55,520 nucleotides of DNA from Candidatus Uhrbacteria bacterium (GCA_003453595.1 DMOG01000001.1:1-55520); one strand, 5' to 3'. Positions 7,543 to 15,413 are shown, counted from the first letter of the stretch. The notes: generated from the sequence alone by a model not told the origin. Numbers and translations are program-made.

Positions 7543-8659
7543 AAAAATCGAAACAAAAAAACCACAAGAAAAAACCGCTTCCATAGCCAAGCGGAAAATT
7601 TCAGCTTGGGAAAAACTAAATATTCGTCTATCAGCAAAAGAAAAGGTTTTGTTCATCAAGTACCTGCATGTTTTATTAAAATCAGGACTTTCGCTTAACG
7701 ATGCACTTGATGTACTTTTGAGTCAATCAACCGGACCTTTGAAAAAGATTTTAGAAAGACTTGTTAGAGAAGTTGAAAGTGGCCGAACACTGGCTAGCGG
7801 ATTATCATATTATCCTCATATTTTTTCCGATGTCTTTGTTAACCTTGTTCAAGCCGGAGAAAACTCTGGCACTTTGGAAAAAAATCTTGAGTACCTAGCC
7901 GAGCAAACACAAAAGCAATATGATTTGCGACAGAGTATAAAAGGTTCAATGATGTATCCAATTATTGTACTTGTTGGCGGACTGGGCGTGAGTATTTTTA
8001 TAATTGTCTTTATTTTTCCAAGCATTATTTCACTATTTGAAACACTCAATGTTGATCTGCCATTTGCTACTCGCATGCTTCTATTTATTGCCAATACCAT
8101 TACTGGCCGACCGTTGGAAATAGTTTTGGGAATTATTTTGGTAATAATTTTGTTTATTATTGCTGCCAAGATAAGACCAACGAGATATATTTTAGATTCC
8201 ATACTACTAAAGATGCCAGTTGTGGGCACGATAATATGTGACAGTATTCTTTCCAATGTTTTTAGACTTTTAGGAACTCTTTTACAAAGCGGAATGCCAT
8301 TAAAGCAGTCAATCTATATTACTGAATCAACTGTTAGTAGTTTGCCATTTCGAAAAATGTTTGATGATTTGGACGCCAAAGTAACCCAAGGTGGCGAGCT
8401 AGTAACGGTTTTGCGAAATTATGATGGTATTGTTCCAATAATGGCTATTCGTCTTATCCATGTTGGAACACAGACTGGGGAATTAGAAAATATGCTTTTG
8501 TATCTTGGAGATTTTTACGGAAAAGAAGTCGATGAATTGTCAAAAAGAATTTCAATCATTATAGAGCCAGTATTAATTATTGCTATGGGCGTTATGGTTG
8601 GATTTTTGGCTTTTGCTGTTATTTCTCCTATTTATCAGGTTATTACAAATGTCTCATGA
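7535..8659 (+). CDS. pilC: Type IV pilus inner-membrane platform protein PilC (GspF family)
   Basis: A 374-residue polytopic protein with the duplicated GspF domain. The first copy has KYLHVLLKSGLSLNDALDVL and the second FRLLGTLLQSGMPLKQSIY. Three membrane helices lie near residues 145-170, 190-212 and 345-370. It couples PilB motion to pilin extraction from the membrane. The first ~25 residues are a Lys-rich cytoplasmic leader. The TGA stop overlaps the next ATG (ATGA at 8656-8659), which indicates translational coupling within the operon. Confidence 0.93.
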   Translation: MNKKIETKKPQEKTASIAKRKISAWEKLNIRLSAKEKVLFIKYLHVLLKSGLSLNDALDVLLSQSTGPLKKILERLVREVESGRTLASGLSYYPHIFSDVFVNLVQAGENSGTLEKNLEYLAEQTQKQYDLRQSIKGSMMYPIIVLVGGLGVSIFIIVFIFPSIISLFETLNVDLPFATRMLLFIANTITGRPLEIVLGIILVIILFIIAAKIRPTRYILDSILLKMPVVGTIICDSILSNVFRLLGTLLQSGMPLKQSIYITESTVSSLPFRKMFDDLDAKVTQGGELVTVLRNYDGIVPIMAIRLIHVGTQTGELENMLLYLGDFYGKEVDELSKRISIIIEPVLIIAMGVMVGFLAFAVISPIYQVITNVS

Positions 8660-9150
8660 AAAAAGGTTTTACTTTACTTGAGATTATAATTGTTATCGGC
8701 ATTTTTTTGCTACTGGTAAGTATTGTGTTTTCATCAGTGAGAGTTGCTAACGACAGCTTAAGAGCAAAAACACATCAAGAAATTTATACTCAACTTTTAG
8801 GTGCCTCTCGCAGGGCCCGTGATGGAGCATACAATTCCAGCTGGGGAGTTTATTTTAATTATAATGAAGTAACCAAAGAAGCTGATTCACTTATACTTTA
8901 TGCTGGCGATAATTACGCTTCTCGCGATGTAAATTATGATCTTGTTACCAAAATCGATCCTCAAATTAATTTTTCCAATATAAGTCTCGAAGATGTTGCC
9001 CTTTTTGTTGGTGATGGCAATGAAGTTACATTTGAAGCATATTCTGGAGATCCGCATCAGATTGGAAGTATCATATTAAAAACCGGAAATAAGGAAACAT
9101 TAATCACTATTGATTCAACCGGTGTGCCACTAATTAAATATGTTGAGTAA
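8656..9150 (+). CDS. Minor pseudopilin (GspH/FimT-like)
   Basis: A 164-residue prepilin with a short leader, MKKG, then FTLLEIIIVIGIFLLLVSIV, including Glu5. The globular part, with a mid-domain rich in beta strands, resembles GspH/FimT minor pilins that prime or cap the fibre. It starts inside the stop of pilC and overlaps the next pilin gene by 11 nt. Confidence 0.82.
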   Translation: MKKGFTLLEIIIVIGIFLLLVSIVFSSVRVANDSLRAKTHQEIYTQLLGASRRARDGAYNSSWGVYFNYNEVTKEADSLILYAGDNYASRDVNYDLVTKIDPQINFSNISLEDVALFVGDGNEVTFEAYSGDPHQIGSIILKTGNKETLITIDSTGVPLIKYVE

Positions 9151-10015
9151 TCGTTGGAAAAAGGGCAGTGTTATTTTGGAAGTGCTAATTGCAGTTGGAC
9201 TTTCTGCTTTTTTCTTTTCCGCCATTGCTGGCCTAATGATGGCCTCAAATAAAAGCATGGAATCACTTTACAATTCACAAAAAGCAATTTGGCGCGCACA
9301 GGAAGGACTTGGAGCTTTGCAGTCAATGAGTTTTACGGATCTTTCAACCACTGAAAATGGGCTTGTAACATATTTGGCTGTGAATGAAGGTTGGACTTTA
9401 GGATCAGGAATTCAGGAGTGGGATGATGGGCAATCGCGTGAGATAGTTATTTCTGAAGTAGAGCGAGATAATTCATGTCAAATTATCGAATCTGGCGGTC
9501 AAGTTGATCCTGACACTTATCAACTTGAAAGTACTGTTTTTTGGACTGGTCCCACTGGCATAATTCATAACCGAAGTTTGCAATCATTAGTTGTAAATTG
9601 GGAGGATCCTCAAGGAGATTGTTTTAGGCCAACAGATGCTGGTGGGATTCAATTAGATTGGTCTGGTGGTTACTGGGGTGGTTCAAAACAGCTTCGTGGA
9701 GTTTGGATTATAAATAATACGAGTAGAGATATTACCATTACAAAAATGACAATTTGGTGGAATCGTCCGGCTGCAAAGCTCCAACAAATATTTGCTATTG
9801 GAACAAAAGTTTGGTCAGACTCCGGACCAGGCACGCCGGGAGGATTGCAAACTTCTGGGACCGTAATCGACACTCTTGATGCAATAATTCCGGCCGGATT
9901 TATAGACGACACTCATAAAATTCAATTTACTGACGCCATGGATGAATCGACATTAATAATTTCATTCGAATTTGCTGATGGATCAATTCTAATAACTGAT
10001 CCATTTACTCCATAG
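9140..10015 (+). CDS. Large minor pilin with an extended beta-rich domain
   Basis: A 291-residue protein with leader MLSNRWKKG followed by SVILEVLIAVGLSAFFFSAI, a class III-like cleavage site with Glu5. After an N-terminal helix the rest (residues ~60-291) is Trp-, Gly- and Thr-rich and looks all-beta; the last half may be a separate domain, with WSGGYWGGSKQLRGVWIINN near residue 175. Size and position in the operon suggest a tip or adhesin-like minor pilin (PilV/GspI position); this is inference. It is co-transcribed with the flanking pilins. Confidence 0.75.
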   Translation: MLSNRWKKGSVILEVLIAVGLSAFFFSAIAGLMMASNKSMESLYNSQKAIWRAQEGLGALQSMSFTDLSTTENGLVTYLAVNEGWTLGSGIQEWDDGQSREIVISEVERDNSCQIIESGGQVDPDTYQLESTVFWTGPTGIIHNRSLQSLVVNWEDPQGDCFRPTDAGGIQLDWSGGYWGGSKQLRGVWIINNTSRDITITKMTIWWNRPAAKLQQIFAIGTKVWSDSGPGTPGGLQTSGTVIDTLDAIIPAGFIDDTHKIQFTDAMDESTLIISFEFADGSILITDPFTP

Positions 10016-10016
10016 T

Positions 10017-10568
10017 ATGAAAGCAAAAGGATTTACATTGATTGAAACAGTTTTATACATTGGCTTAATCATGATTCTTTTGCCATCTATTGTTTTAATG
10101 TTGCTAGAAGTTCAAAAAAATCAAGCACATACATACAGCCGAATGTTAATTGAACAAACAAGCGCGATACTTCTTTCAGAATTTGAAAATGAATTACTTG
10201 ACGCCTATTCAATTGTCTCGTCAAGTTCGACCTTAAATTCTGATCAGTCAATTCTTGTTTTTAAAAAAGTTGACGGTGGGTTAAACTATGAATTATCTTT
10301 TGAAACAGATGTGGTTGTAATCGGAGACATCCAACATAACATTGGTAGAATTAATTTTTTCGACGGATCTAATCATTGGCTAACTCCAGAACAAATTAAT
10401 GTGACAGTCTTTAGAATCGAGCCAGCACGAAACAGTGATGGGGAATTAACAGGATTAAATATTGAACTTGAGCTTTCACCCTTAGCTATATTATCCGATG
10501 AAGATAGGGCCAATATTCTTAATACCCAAACAACACTTTATCTTTTTCCAACCGTTTCTGAGCAATGA
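10017..10568 (+). CDS. Minor pseudopilin (GspJ/PilW-like)
   Basis: A 183-residue prepilin with leader MKAKG then FTLIETVLYIGLIMILLPSI, with Glu5 present. A helix (about 20-55) leads to a mixed alpha/beta globular domain. The place in the gene order after the GspI-position protein fits a GspJ/PilW role in the initiation complex. It begins 1 nt after the previous stop and ends 1 nt before the next ATG. Confidence 0.8.
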   Translation: MKAKGFTLIETVLYIGLIMILLPSIVLMLLEVQKNQAHTYSRMLIEQTSAILLSEFENELLDAYSIVSSSSTLNSDQSILVFKKVDGGLNYELSFETDVVVIGDIQHNIGRINFFDGSNHWLTPEQINVTVFRIEPARNSDGELTGLNIELELSPLAILSDEDRANILNTQTTLYLFPTVSEQ

Positions 10569-10569
10569 T

Positions 10570-10947
10570 ATGCAAAAACATAAATCACCAAAAGGAGTAG
10601 CACTACTTATTACCGTTGTTGTAATAGGAATCACTGGTTTTGCAGTGATGGCCTTTTTGGCCCGTTCAGGAATAATTTCAACACGCAATACCCAATTGCA
10701 AAATATCGGAATAATCGCCAGAAATCAGGTATTTGGATGCGTTGATGAAGTTATGGCTCAGCATTTGCGAAATCCTGATTTTAATCAGTCCACAGTGACA
10801 CTTGGCTTTACAGATTGTACAATAACAATACTTGATTCAAATCCAAATGAGAAAACACTGGAATTAGAAGTCTCAAAATCAAATGCTACGCAAATAATTC
10901 AAATTATCACTGGACTGACACCAGTTTCACTAATATCAATTGAATAA
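10570..10947 (+). CDS. PilX/GspK-like minor pilin
   Basis: A 125-residue protein starting MQKHKSPKGVALLITVVVIG. The hydrophobic N-terminal helix and the sequence KGVALLI are typical of GspK/PilX proteins, which lack Glu5 and sit at the pilus tip. I chose the ATG at 10570, 1 nt after the upstream TGA; an in-frame extension to 10498 would overlap the previous gene by 71 nt. Two Cys in the globular part (GCVDEV and FTDCTI) may form a disulfide. It is the last recognisable pilin of the cluster. Confidence 0.72.
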   Translation: MQKHKSPKGVALLITVVVIGITGFAVMAFLARSGIISTRNTQLQNIGIIARNQVFGCVDEVMAQHLRNPDFNQSTVTLGFTDCTITILDSNPNEKTLELEVSKSNATQIIQIITGLTPVSLISIE

Positions 10948-10948
10948 T

Positions 10949-11146
10949 ATGAGCACACTTGGCTTTACAATTCAGACCATCGGAGAAGTTATGATTGGTA
11001 TAACGATTTTATATGTCCATCACAAGATGTTACGGGAAAAAAAATTTGATAAAAGCGTCTTGACTGATATACGCATAGAACAATGGACTGGACTGATTGG
11101 TATTTTAATGATAATAATTGGATATCTAATCCAAGTAACAAATTAA
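10949..11146 (+). CDS. Small two-helix membrane protein
   Basis: A 65-residue protein, MSTLGFTIQTIGEVMIGITI onward, with hydrophobic segments at about residues 8-25 and 45-62 joined by a basic cytoplasmic loop (MLREKKFDKS). The family is unknown; similar short proteins often accompany envelope loci in Patescibacteria. It begins 1 nt after the preceding stop and ends 1 nt before the following lipoprotein ATG, so it is probably part of the pilus transcript. Confidence 0.65.
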   Translation: MSTLGFTIQTIGEVMIGITILYVHHKMLREKKFDKSVLTDIRIEQWTGLIGILMIIIGYLIQVTN

Positions 11147-11147
11147 T

Positions 11148-11495
11148 ATGAAGAAATATATTTTGTTCCTTCTTCCTTGTCTTTTGCTAATTGGTGGTGG
11201 TTGTTCGTCGTCTAGTGACTCGACAAATAACGACTATTACGACTCCTATGATTCCTATGACTCATACGATTATTCTGACACTGAAAATATTCCTCAAGGT
11301 TCAGCGACAACTCTTGGCTGCAATCTTGATACTGAATATTGCGCATCTTTAGATGTTTATATCGAAGGTAATGAAGTGTCTTCTGTCTTTGATAACGATA
11401 ATTTTGAGTATGTTTCAGTTGACTATTCAGTATGCGACGAACTTGGTTGTGTATTTCATGATTGGTACGGTGATCAATGGTATTTTGAGTTTTAA
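11148..11495 (+). CDS. Predicted lipoprotein with an Asp/Tyr/Ser repeat linker
   Basis: A 115-residue protein. The signal peptide MKKYILFLLPCLLLIGGGC contains the lipobox IGGGC. It is followed by a low-complexity linker of repeated YDS units (about residues 28-45), then a small domain with four Cys (near GCNLDTEYC and CDELGC). The linker probably spans the cell wall. It is the last gene before a strong terminator and lies at the end of the pilus cluster, so an envelope or pilus-associated role is possible but unproven. Its signal peptide resembles that of the lipoprotein at 413-862. Confidence 0.72.
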   Translation: MKKYILFLLPCLLLIGGGCSSSSDSTNNDYYDSYDSYDSYDYSDTENIPQGSATTLGCNLDTEYCASLDVYIEGNEVSSVFDNDNFEYVSVDYSVCDELGCVFHDWYGDQWYFEF

Positions 11496-11503
11496 GTAAG
11501 AAT

Positions 11504-11542
11504 AAAAAAATCGACCAGAGATAATCAAAGGTCGATTTTTTT
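11504..11542. terminator. Bidirectional terminator
   Basis: The stem AAAAAAATCGACC (11504-11516) pairs with GGTCGATTTTTTT (11530-11542) around a 13-nt loop. It lies between the convergent pilus operon and the TrmH-type gene. Confidence 0.85.
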
Positions 11543-11547
11543 GTTTC

Positions 11548-12213
11548 CTATAAACTATAAAGTGCGATAGCCAGAGCACTGGCAACATTTAAAGATTCAA
11601 GTTTTGGATTGTGCTCGATAAAGATTGATATTCCTTCAATGTTTAAGCTTATTCCCGACCCTTCTGATCCAGCGATTAAAACGATTTCTTTATCAAATTT
11701 GGTTGCTTTAAGGCCTTTGGCATTTTGTCTTTTTTCAAGTCGATAAATCTGTCGTTTTAAACTTGAGATAAAATTAATAGCATGATTTCGATCAACTTCG
11801 ATCCAAGGAACATCAAATATTGCACCAGCTGATGAACGGATGACTTTTGGATTTGTTGGGTCAGCACTATCGACAAGAATCAAAGACGCATCAAATCCAA
11901 GACAAAGTCGAAGTATTGTACCCACATTTCCTGGATCCTGAACGCCATCAAGTACAACTATTGTTTTTTTGGAATTGATTTCATCGTGTGACCACGCTGG
12001 TATTTTGGCAACTCCGGCAATATCTTGTGGGGTTTGGGTTGTCACAAGTTTGTCAAAGTTTTTTACCTCATCAATTGAAAAAGTAAATTCAATTGTGCCT
12101 TGCGCAGCGTCAATGATTTTTTGACCTTCGAGCAAACAAAGCCCAGTTTCTTTTCTGCCTTTTTTAGTTTGTAATGATTTAACTAATTTTTCCTGCGCGT
12201 TTGTTAATTGCAT
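11548..12213 (-). CDS. TrmH/SpoU-family RNA 2'-O-methyltransferase
   Basis: A 221-residue SPOUT methyltransferase. The three SpoU motifs are present: VLDGVQDPGNVGTILR (motif 1, near residue 88), IAGSEGSGI (motif 2, near 180) and ESLNVASALAIALY (motif 3, at the C-terminus), which together form the trefoil knot that binds SAM. The N-terminal ~75 residues resemble the substrate-binding L30e-like domain of the 23S rRNA methyltransferases, including LLEGQKII. The target is probably rRNA or tRNA ribose. The start ATG lies 8 nt after a TATTAT -10 box, so a leaderless mRNA is likely. Confidence 0.88.
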   Translation of the reverse strand: MQLTNAQEKLVKSLQTKKGRKETGLCLLEGQKIIDAAQGTIEFTFSIDEVKNFDKLVTTQTPQDIAGVAKIPAWSHDEINSKKTIVVLDGVQDPGNVGTILRLCLGFDASLILVDSADPTNPKVIRSSAGAIFDVPWIEVDRNHAINFISSLKRQIYRLEKRQNAKGLKATKFDKEIVLIAGSEGSGISLNIEGISIFIEHNPKLESLNVASALAIALYSL

Positions 12214-12221
12214 ATGTGTTG

Positions 12222-12227
12222 ATAATA
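12222..12227 (-). promoter_or_regulatory. -10 box of the TrmH-type gene
   Basis: On the minus strand TATTAT ends 8 nt before the ATG at 12213. The spacing equals that of the other predicted leaderless genes. Confidence 0.5.
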
Positions 12228-12261
12228 CGACCGACTAATTCCTGCGTCAATTAATTGAATC

Positions 12262-12292
12262 AAAAACCCCCACGATTTTCGCAGGGGATTTT
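12262..12292. terminator. Terminator after the small basic protein gene
   Basis: An 8-bp stem with two G-T pairs (12267-12274 with 12280-12287) and a 5-nt loop is flanked by an A-run and a T-run. On the minus strand it ends the 42-residue protein gene. Confidence 0.7.
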
Positions 12293-12421
12293 TTAAGCTT
12301 GTGCTTCTTTTTTAGCGCAACGAATTGCTTTCTTTTTTCGGCAAACTCGAGCTGCTATCACTCGGCGTACAGCTTCAAGAGCTCGCGCCTTTTTTCTTTT
12401 CATTTTTGTTCTATGTGGCAT
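12293..12421 (-). CDS. 42-residue Arg/Lys-rich basic protein
   Basis: A short frame of 42 residues beginning MPHRTKMKRKKARALEAVRR, with 19 Arg or Lys in total and two Cys. A central helix (ALEAVRRVIAARV) is predicted between basic ends. The composition resembles small ribosomal or nucleic-acid-binding proteins (for example bTHX or bS22-like), but no family was recognised. The gene has a near-consensus sigma70 promoter (TTGACA, 17 nt, TATGCT) and its own terminator, which argues for a real, well expressed gene rather than chance. Confidence 0.6.
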   Translation of the reverse strand: MPHRTKMKRKKARALEAVRRVIAARVCRKKKAIRCAKKEAQA

Positions 12422-12441
12422 ATCATCAATGTTCGTGGCCA

Positions 12442-12470
12442 AGCATACCTAAGTTAATTGATTTTGTCAA
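12442..12470 (-). promoter_or_regulatory. Strong sigma70-type promoter for the small basic protein
   Basis: On the minus strand TTGACA (12465-12470) and TATGCT (12442-12447) are separated by 17 nt. The leader to the ATG would be about 15 nt. Confidence 0.75.
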
Positions 12471-12484
12471 ACAATAATTTTAGC

Positions 12485-12513
12485 TGGACAAAAAGCTTAA
12501 AAATCGATAAAAC
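12485..12513 (+). promoter_or_regulatory. Promoter of pepA
   Basis: TGGACA (12485-12490), a 17-nt spacer and TAAAAC (12508-12513). The -10 ends 8 nt before the pepA ATG. It is back to back with the minus-strand promoter of the basic protein. Confidence 0.6.
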
Positions 12514-12521
12514 CTAAGAAT

Positions 12522-13994
12522 ATGAATATCACATCACAAAAAGGGGATATTTTAAAAACCGAAGCCGAAGTCCGAGTTGTTGGCATTTATGAAGGTGAGG
12601 ACTGGGAAAATAGCTTTATTCAACGCCTTGGCGAGGAAACTGGGGGAAAACTCCAGATTAATGCTAAGAAAAAGGACTTTACAGGTAATGCTGGCCAAAT
12701 CCTTTCATTTCCCGACCTTTTGATTGTTGGTCTTGGTAAATCAGAGACTTTATCCACAGCTTTGCGCGAGATCACAGGATCAGTTTATAGCCAATTACAA
12801 AGCCTGCCTGTTACTCATGTTGCTTTTGAACTTTTTGGAGAAGACGATGAGTCTTTTGATCCAAATCAGACTGCGCAACTTATGACCGAAGCTTTGCTCT
12901 TGGCTTCGTATCAATTTGATACATACAAAAAACCAAAACAGAAAAATATCTTGGAAGAAATTATATTAATTGCTGAGGACGGAAAAGATGCAATTAAGGC
13001 AGAGAAGGGAATCAAAAAAGCAAAGCAAATAATTGACGGCGTAACTGTGGCACGAGATTTAGTCAACACCCCGGCTCAAGATATGAATCCAATTAGACTT
13101 GCTCAAACTGCTGAGCGCATTGCCAAGCTTGGGTCTCACATTCGTGTTCGAGTTTATAACCGAGAGCAGATTGAGAAAAAGAACATGAATGCATTTTTGG
13201 CAGTTGCTCAAGGATCTGATGTTGAGCCAAGACTTATTCACCTAACATACAAACCTGAAAAAGCAAAAAAGAGTATTGCGATTGTTGGCAAGGGAATTAC
13301 TTTTGATTCCGGTGGACTTTCACTTAAGCCAGCTGACTCAATGCAAAGTATGAAATGCGACATGGCTGGCGCTGCGTCTGTTCTTGGTCTTTTCGTTGTT
13401 TTAGCCAAACTTGAACCAAACATTGAGGTCCACGGAATTATTGCTGCGACTGAGAATATGCCCTCAGGAAAAGCAATGCGACCCGGAGATGTTGTGCGAG
13501 CGGCAAACAAAAAAACTATTGAAATCCTAAATACTGACGCTGAGGGTCGTCTAACCTTGGCCGACGCCCTTGTTTATGCGCAAAAACAAAAGGTTGACAC
13601 AGTCATTGATTTAGCAACTCTAACTGGTGCTTGTGTTGTGACACTGGGTGAAGAAATTGCTGGAGTTATGAGCAATAACTCAGATCTTGCTCATAAATTG
13701 ATCGAATCAGCCACAGTGGTCGGGGAAGAATTATGGGAACTTCCACTTTTCGGTCGATATGCAAAACTTGTTGAGTCAGATATTGCTGATTTAAGAAATA
13801 TTGCTACTTCAAGATATGGTGGTACTTTGACTGCTGGTCTATTTCTCAAAGAATTTATCGAAGAAGGTCAAAAATGGGCGCACATTGATATTGCCGGTCC
13901 AGCCTATGCCGAACGACCACTGTCGTCATACATTGGTAAAGGCGGAACAGGTTACGGTGTCCGCACGCTGGTAAAATGGATTGAAAGCTTGTAA
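12522..13994 (+). CDS. pepA: Leucyl aminopeptidase, M17 family
   Basis: A 490-residue cytosolic metalloaminopeptidase that removes N-terminal residues from peptides. The C-terminal catalytic domain has GKGITFDSGGLSLKPADSMQ (Lys and Asp ligands of the two-metal centre), KCDMAGAASVLG and the signature NTDAEGRLTLADAL near residue 336. The N-terminal ~160 residues form the usual less conserved regulatory domain. The length fits the family (about 480-500). It is transcribed alone from a promoter that predicts a leaderless mRNA. Confidence 0.95.
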   Translation: MNITSQKGDILKTEAEVRVVGIYEGEDWENSFIQRLGEETGGKLQINAKKKDFTGNAGQILSFPDLLIVGLGKSETLSTALREITGSVYSQLQSLPVTHVAFELFGEDDESFDPNQTAQLMTEALLLASYQFDTYKKPKQKNILEEIILIAEDGKDAIKAEKGIKKAKQIIDGVTVARDLVNTPAQDMNPIRLAQTAERIAKLGSHIRVRVYNREQIEKKNMNAFLAVAQGSDVEPRLIHLTYKPEKAKKSIAIVGKGITFDSGGLSLKPADSMQSMKCDMAGAASVLGLFVVLAKLEPNIEVHGIIAATENMPSGKAMRPGDVVRAANKKTIEILNTDAEGRLTLADALVYAQKQKVDTVIDLATLTGACVVTLGEEIAGVMSNNSDLAHKLIESATVVGEELWELPLFGRYAKLVESDIADLRNIATSRYGGTLTAGLFLKEFIEEGQKWAHIDIAGPAYAERPLSSYIGKGGTGYGVRTLVKWIESL

Positions 13995-14022
13995 AATATA
14001 GGTATTAAAATAATGATAATCT

Positions 14023-14553
14023 ATGAAGGAAAATTCACATAGACCAGAGTCACAGCTCGTTATCGATGCAAAGAAACGCAGAGCGCTATCAAAAGAAGAG
14101 GTAGCAGAAAACGACGAATTTTTAGATAAGCTGAAAAAATTTGCTGAATCAAAGATTGATTCACGCAGTGTTGAGTTCATAAACGAACAATATGAAAAAT
14201 TCAGCACCCTTCTACAGCACGGTAGATTACTAATAAAAAGAGGTGATTCTATCGACAGCCAATTATCAAAGGCTATATTTGAAGGTGTGAGCGCAATCGC
14301 CCGAGAAATTAATGTAGAATTACAAACTCTCCGCAACCAAATTATCGATGATGCCATTGCTGAATATCCAGATAGGATAGATGAAAATAGACAAGTACTT
14401 GAATATGAGTACCTATACAGAAAAAATCGATCAGAAGGGCTACCTGAACCTTATAGAGATCTAAACGATATAGTAAATCAGGTGTTGAAAGAAAAACTTC
14501 CATTCGCAGATACAATAAGCGATGATGAAACTATAATTGGAATTAAGCGTTAA
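14023..14553 (+). CDS. Conserved-type hypothetical protein, mostly helical
   Basis: A 176-residue soluble, highly charged protein. It is predicted to be almost all helix, with likely coiled coil near residues 20-60 (KRRALSKEEVAENDEFLDKL) and 75-115. It has no Cys, no signal peptide and no known motif. It lies 28 nt after pepA and is followed by a clear terminator. Function unknown. Its unrelated neighbour at 15025-15375 is also small, charged and helical. Confidence 0.6.
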   Translation: MKENSHRPESQLVIDAKKRRALSKEEVAENDEFLDKLKKFAESKIDSRSVEFINEQYEKFSTLLQHGRLLIKRGDSIDSQLSKAIFEGVSAIAREINVELQTLRNQIIDDAIAEYPDRIDENRQVLEYEYLYRKNRSEGLPEPYRDLNDIVNQVLKEKLPFADTISDDETIIGIKR

Positions 14554-14575
14554 TGCCTGGATATAGTTATGTGAA

Positions 14576-14600
14576 AAAAACCACCATTCGGTGGTTTTTC
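14576..14600 (+). terminator. Rho-independent terminator
   Basis: The stem AAAACCACC/GGTGGTTTT (14577-14585 with 14590-14598) has loop ATTC and is followed by a T-rich stretch. Confidence 0.85.
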
Positions 14601-14628
14601 TTGTGTTTAATGGCGGGCGTGCTATAAA
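14601..14628 (+). promoter_or_regulatory. Promoter of the 73-residue gene
   Basis: TTGTGT (14601-14606), a 16-nt spacer and TATAAA (14623-14628) with TG extension. It starts directly after the preceding terminator. Confidence 0.55.
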
Positions 14629-14668
14629 TAAAGGGAACCAATGGTCTGTTTCCAGACAAGGAGTCACT

Positions 14669-14890
14669 ATGCCACCAGCGCTCCCGAGGATCATTTCTGT
14701 CCGCTTCTACAGCGAAGATCGGCCAGATGTCGAGATCAGCGACCCAAGGTCTATCTCAATCATCATGAGTAAGGATCATGCTCAGGGCGATGAAATCACC
14801 CTCAAAACTAATGATGGCGAGACCAGAATCTATATTATAAGTGTAAGGATCGATGGCGACAGGCTCATCATCAACTGCAGTGTGTGCTGA
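14669..14890 (+). CDS. 73-residue hypothetical protein with atypical codon use
   Basis: A 73-residue protein starting MPPALPRIISVRFYSEDRP, probably a small beta-rich fold (alternating hydrophobic strands in RIYIISVRIDGDRLIINCSVC). No family is recognised. The ATG at 14669 has a good Shine-Dalgarno site, AAGGAG (14658-14663), with a 5-nt gap, which is rare in this window; the longer frame from a GTG at 14591 starts inside the upstream terminator and is rejected. Codons favour C or G at the third position (ATC, CTC, AGC), unlike the neighbouring genes. It shares this style with the genes at 28975 and 49404. Confidence 0.6.
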   Translation: MPPALPRIISVRFYSEDRPDVEISDPRSISIIMSKDHAQGDEITLKTNDGETRIYIISVRIDGDRLIINCSVC

Positions 14891-14968
14891 TGATGCGACT
14901 GACACCTTCAAAATGCCATCATCCAACTCCGACTCCCCGTCTACCGCTCCATGTAATGGAGCGGTTTG
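14889..14968 (+). terminator. Structured 3' region and terminator of the 73-residue gene
   Basis: The 7-bp helix GATGATG/CATCATC (14889-14895 with 14917-14923) is followed by a 10-bp perfect stem, ACCGCTCCAT/ATGGAGCGGT (14943-14952 with 14956-14965), and TTTG. Confidence 0.65.
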
Positions 14969-14973
14969 TGCAT

Positions 14974-14994
14974 CAAAAAGTGCGCGATCGCACA
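14974..14994 (-). terminator. Terminator of the minus-strand hypothetical gene
   Basis: GTGCG/CGCAC stem (14980-14984 with 14989-14993) with loop CGAT. On the minus strand it is followed by a CTTTTT run. Confidence 0.6.
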
Positions 14995-15024
14995 AAAAGT
15001 GATTTTTTATTCTTCCCACTTTTC

Positions 15025-15375
15025 TTAAAGCTCCTCCTCGGTTGTATTAAAGGCTTCATGCTCGTCCAAGCCTCTTGATCGTTCGTCTGTGTCTAATTCT
15101 TTAAAAACTTCTTGCAAAGCCTCTGACTCGCGTATAGCTTTTAATTCTTTACGCACATCTTTTTCAATTAGTGTTCGTACGCGCCTAAAAGTATCTCGAT
15201 CTGGCAATCTTAATGATTGCGTCGCTTGATAAACAGCCTGATGTATATTGAAGTTTTCTTTAAAAATCTTTGCTAAAGCAAATTCTACGCCAGCTTTAAT
15301 ATATTCTTTGTATATTTCACGATCTTTCTGCTCCTGCACCTCAGCACCTTCGCCTTTTCGTTTAAATTCAGGCAT
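15025..15375 (-). CDS. Hypothetical charged helical protein
   Basis: A 116-residue soluble protein that begins MPEFKRKGEGAEVQEQKDRE and ends with an acidic tail (NTTEEEL). Nearly all of it should be helical, with amphipathic stretches such as YIKAGVEFALAKIFKENF and FRRVRTLIEKDVRKEL. No Cys, no membrane segment and no recognised family. The start is supported by a promoter (TTAACT, 17 nt, CATAAT) whose -10 ends 9 nt before the ATG. It has its own terminator on the minus strand. Function unknown. Confidence 0.6.
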   Translation of the reverse strand: MPEFKRKGEGAEVQEQKDREIYKEYIKAGVEFALAKIFKENFNIHQAVYQATQSLRLPDRDTFRRVRTLIEKDVRKELKAIRESEALQEVFKELDTDERSRGLDEHEAFNTTEEEL

Positions 15376-15384
15376 ATATTAATA

Positions 15385-15413
15385 ATTATGCTTTTTCAAT
15401 AGTACTTAGTTAA
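15385..15413 (-). promoter_or_regulatory. Promoter of the minus-strand hypothetical gene
   Basis: On the minus strand TTAACT (15408-15413), a 17-nt spacer and CATAAT (15385-15390). The -10 ends 9 nt before the ATG at 15375. Confidence 0.5.

Noticed and set aside
14591..14668. N-terminal extension of the 73-residue protein from a GTG at 14591
   Set aside because: The extension runs through the preceding terminator and the promoter; the ATG at 14669 has a good ribosome-binding site.
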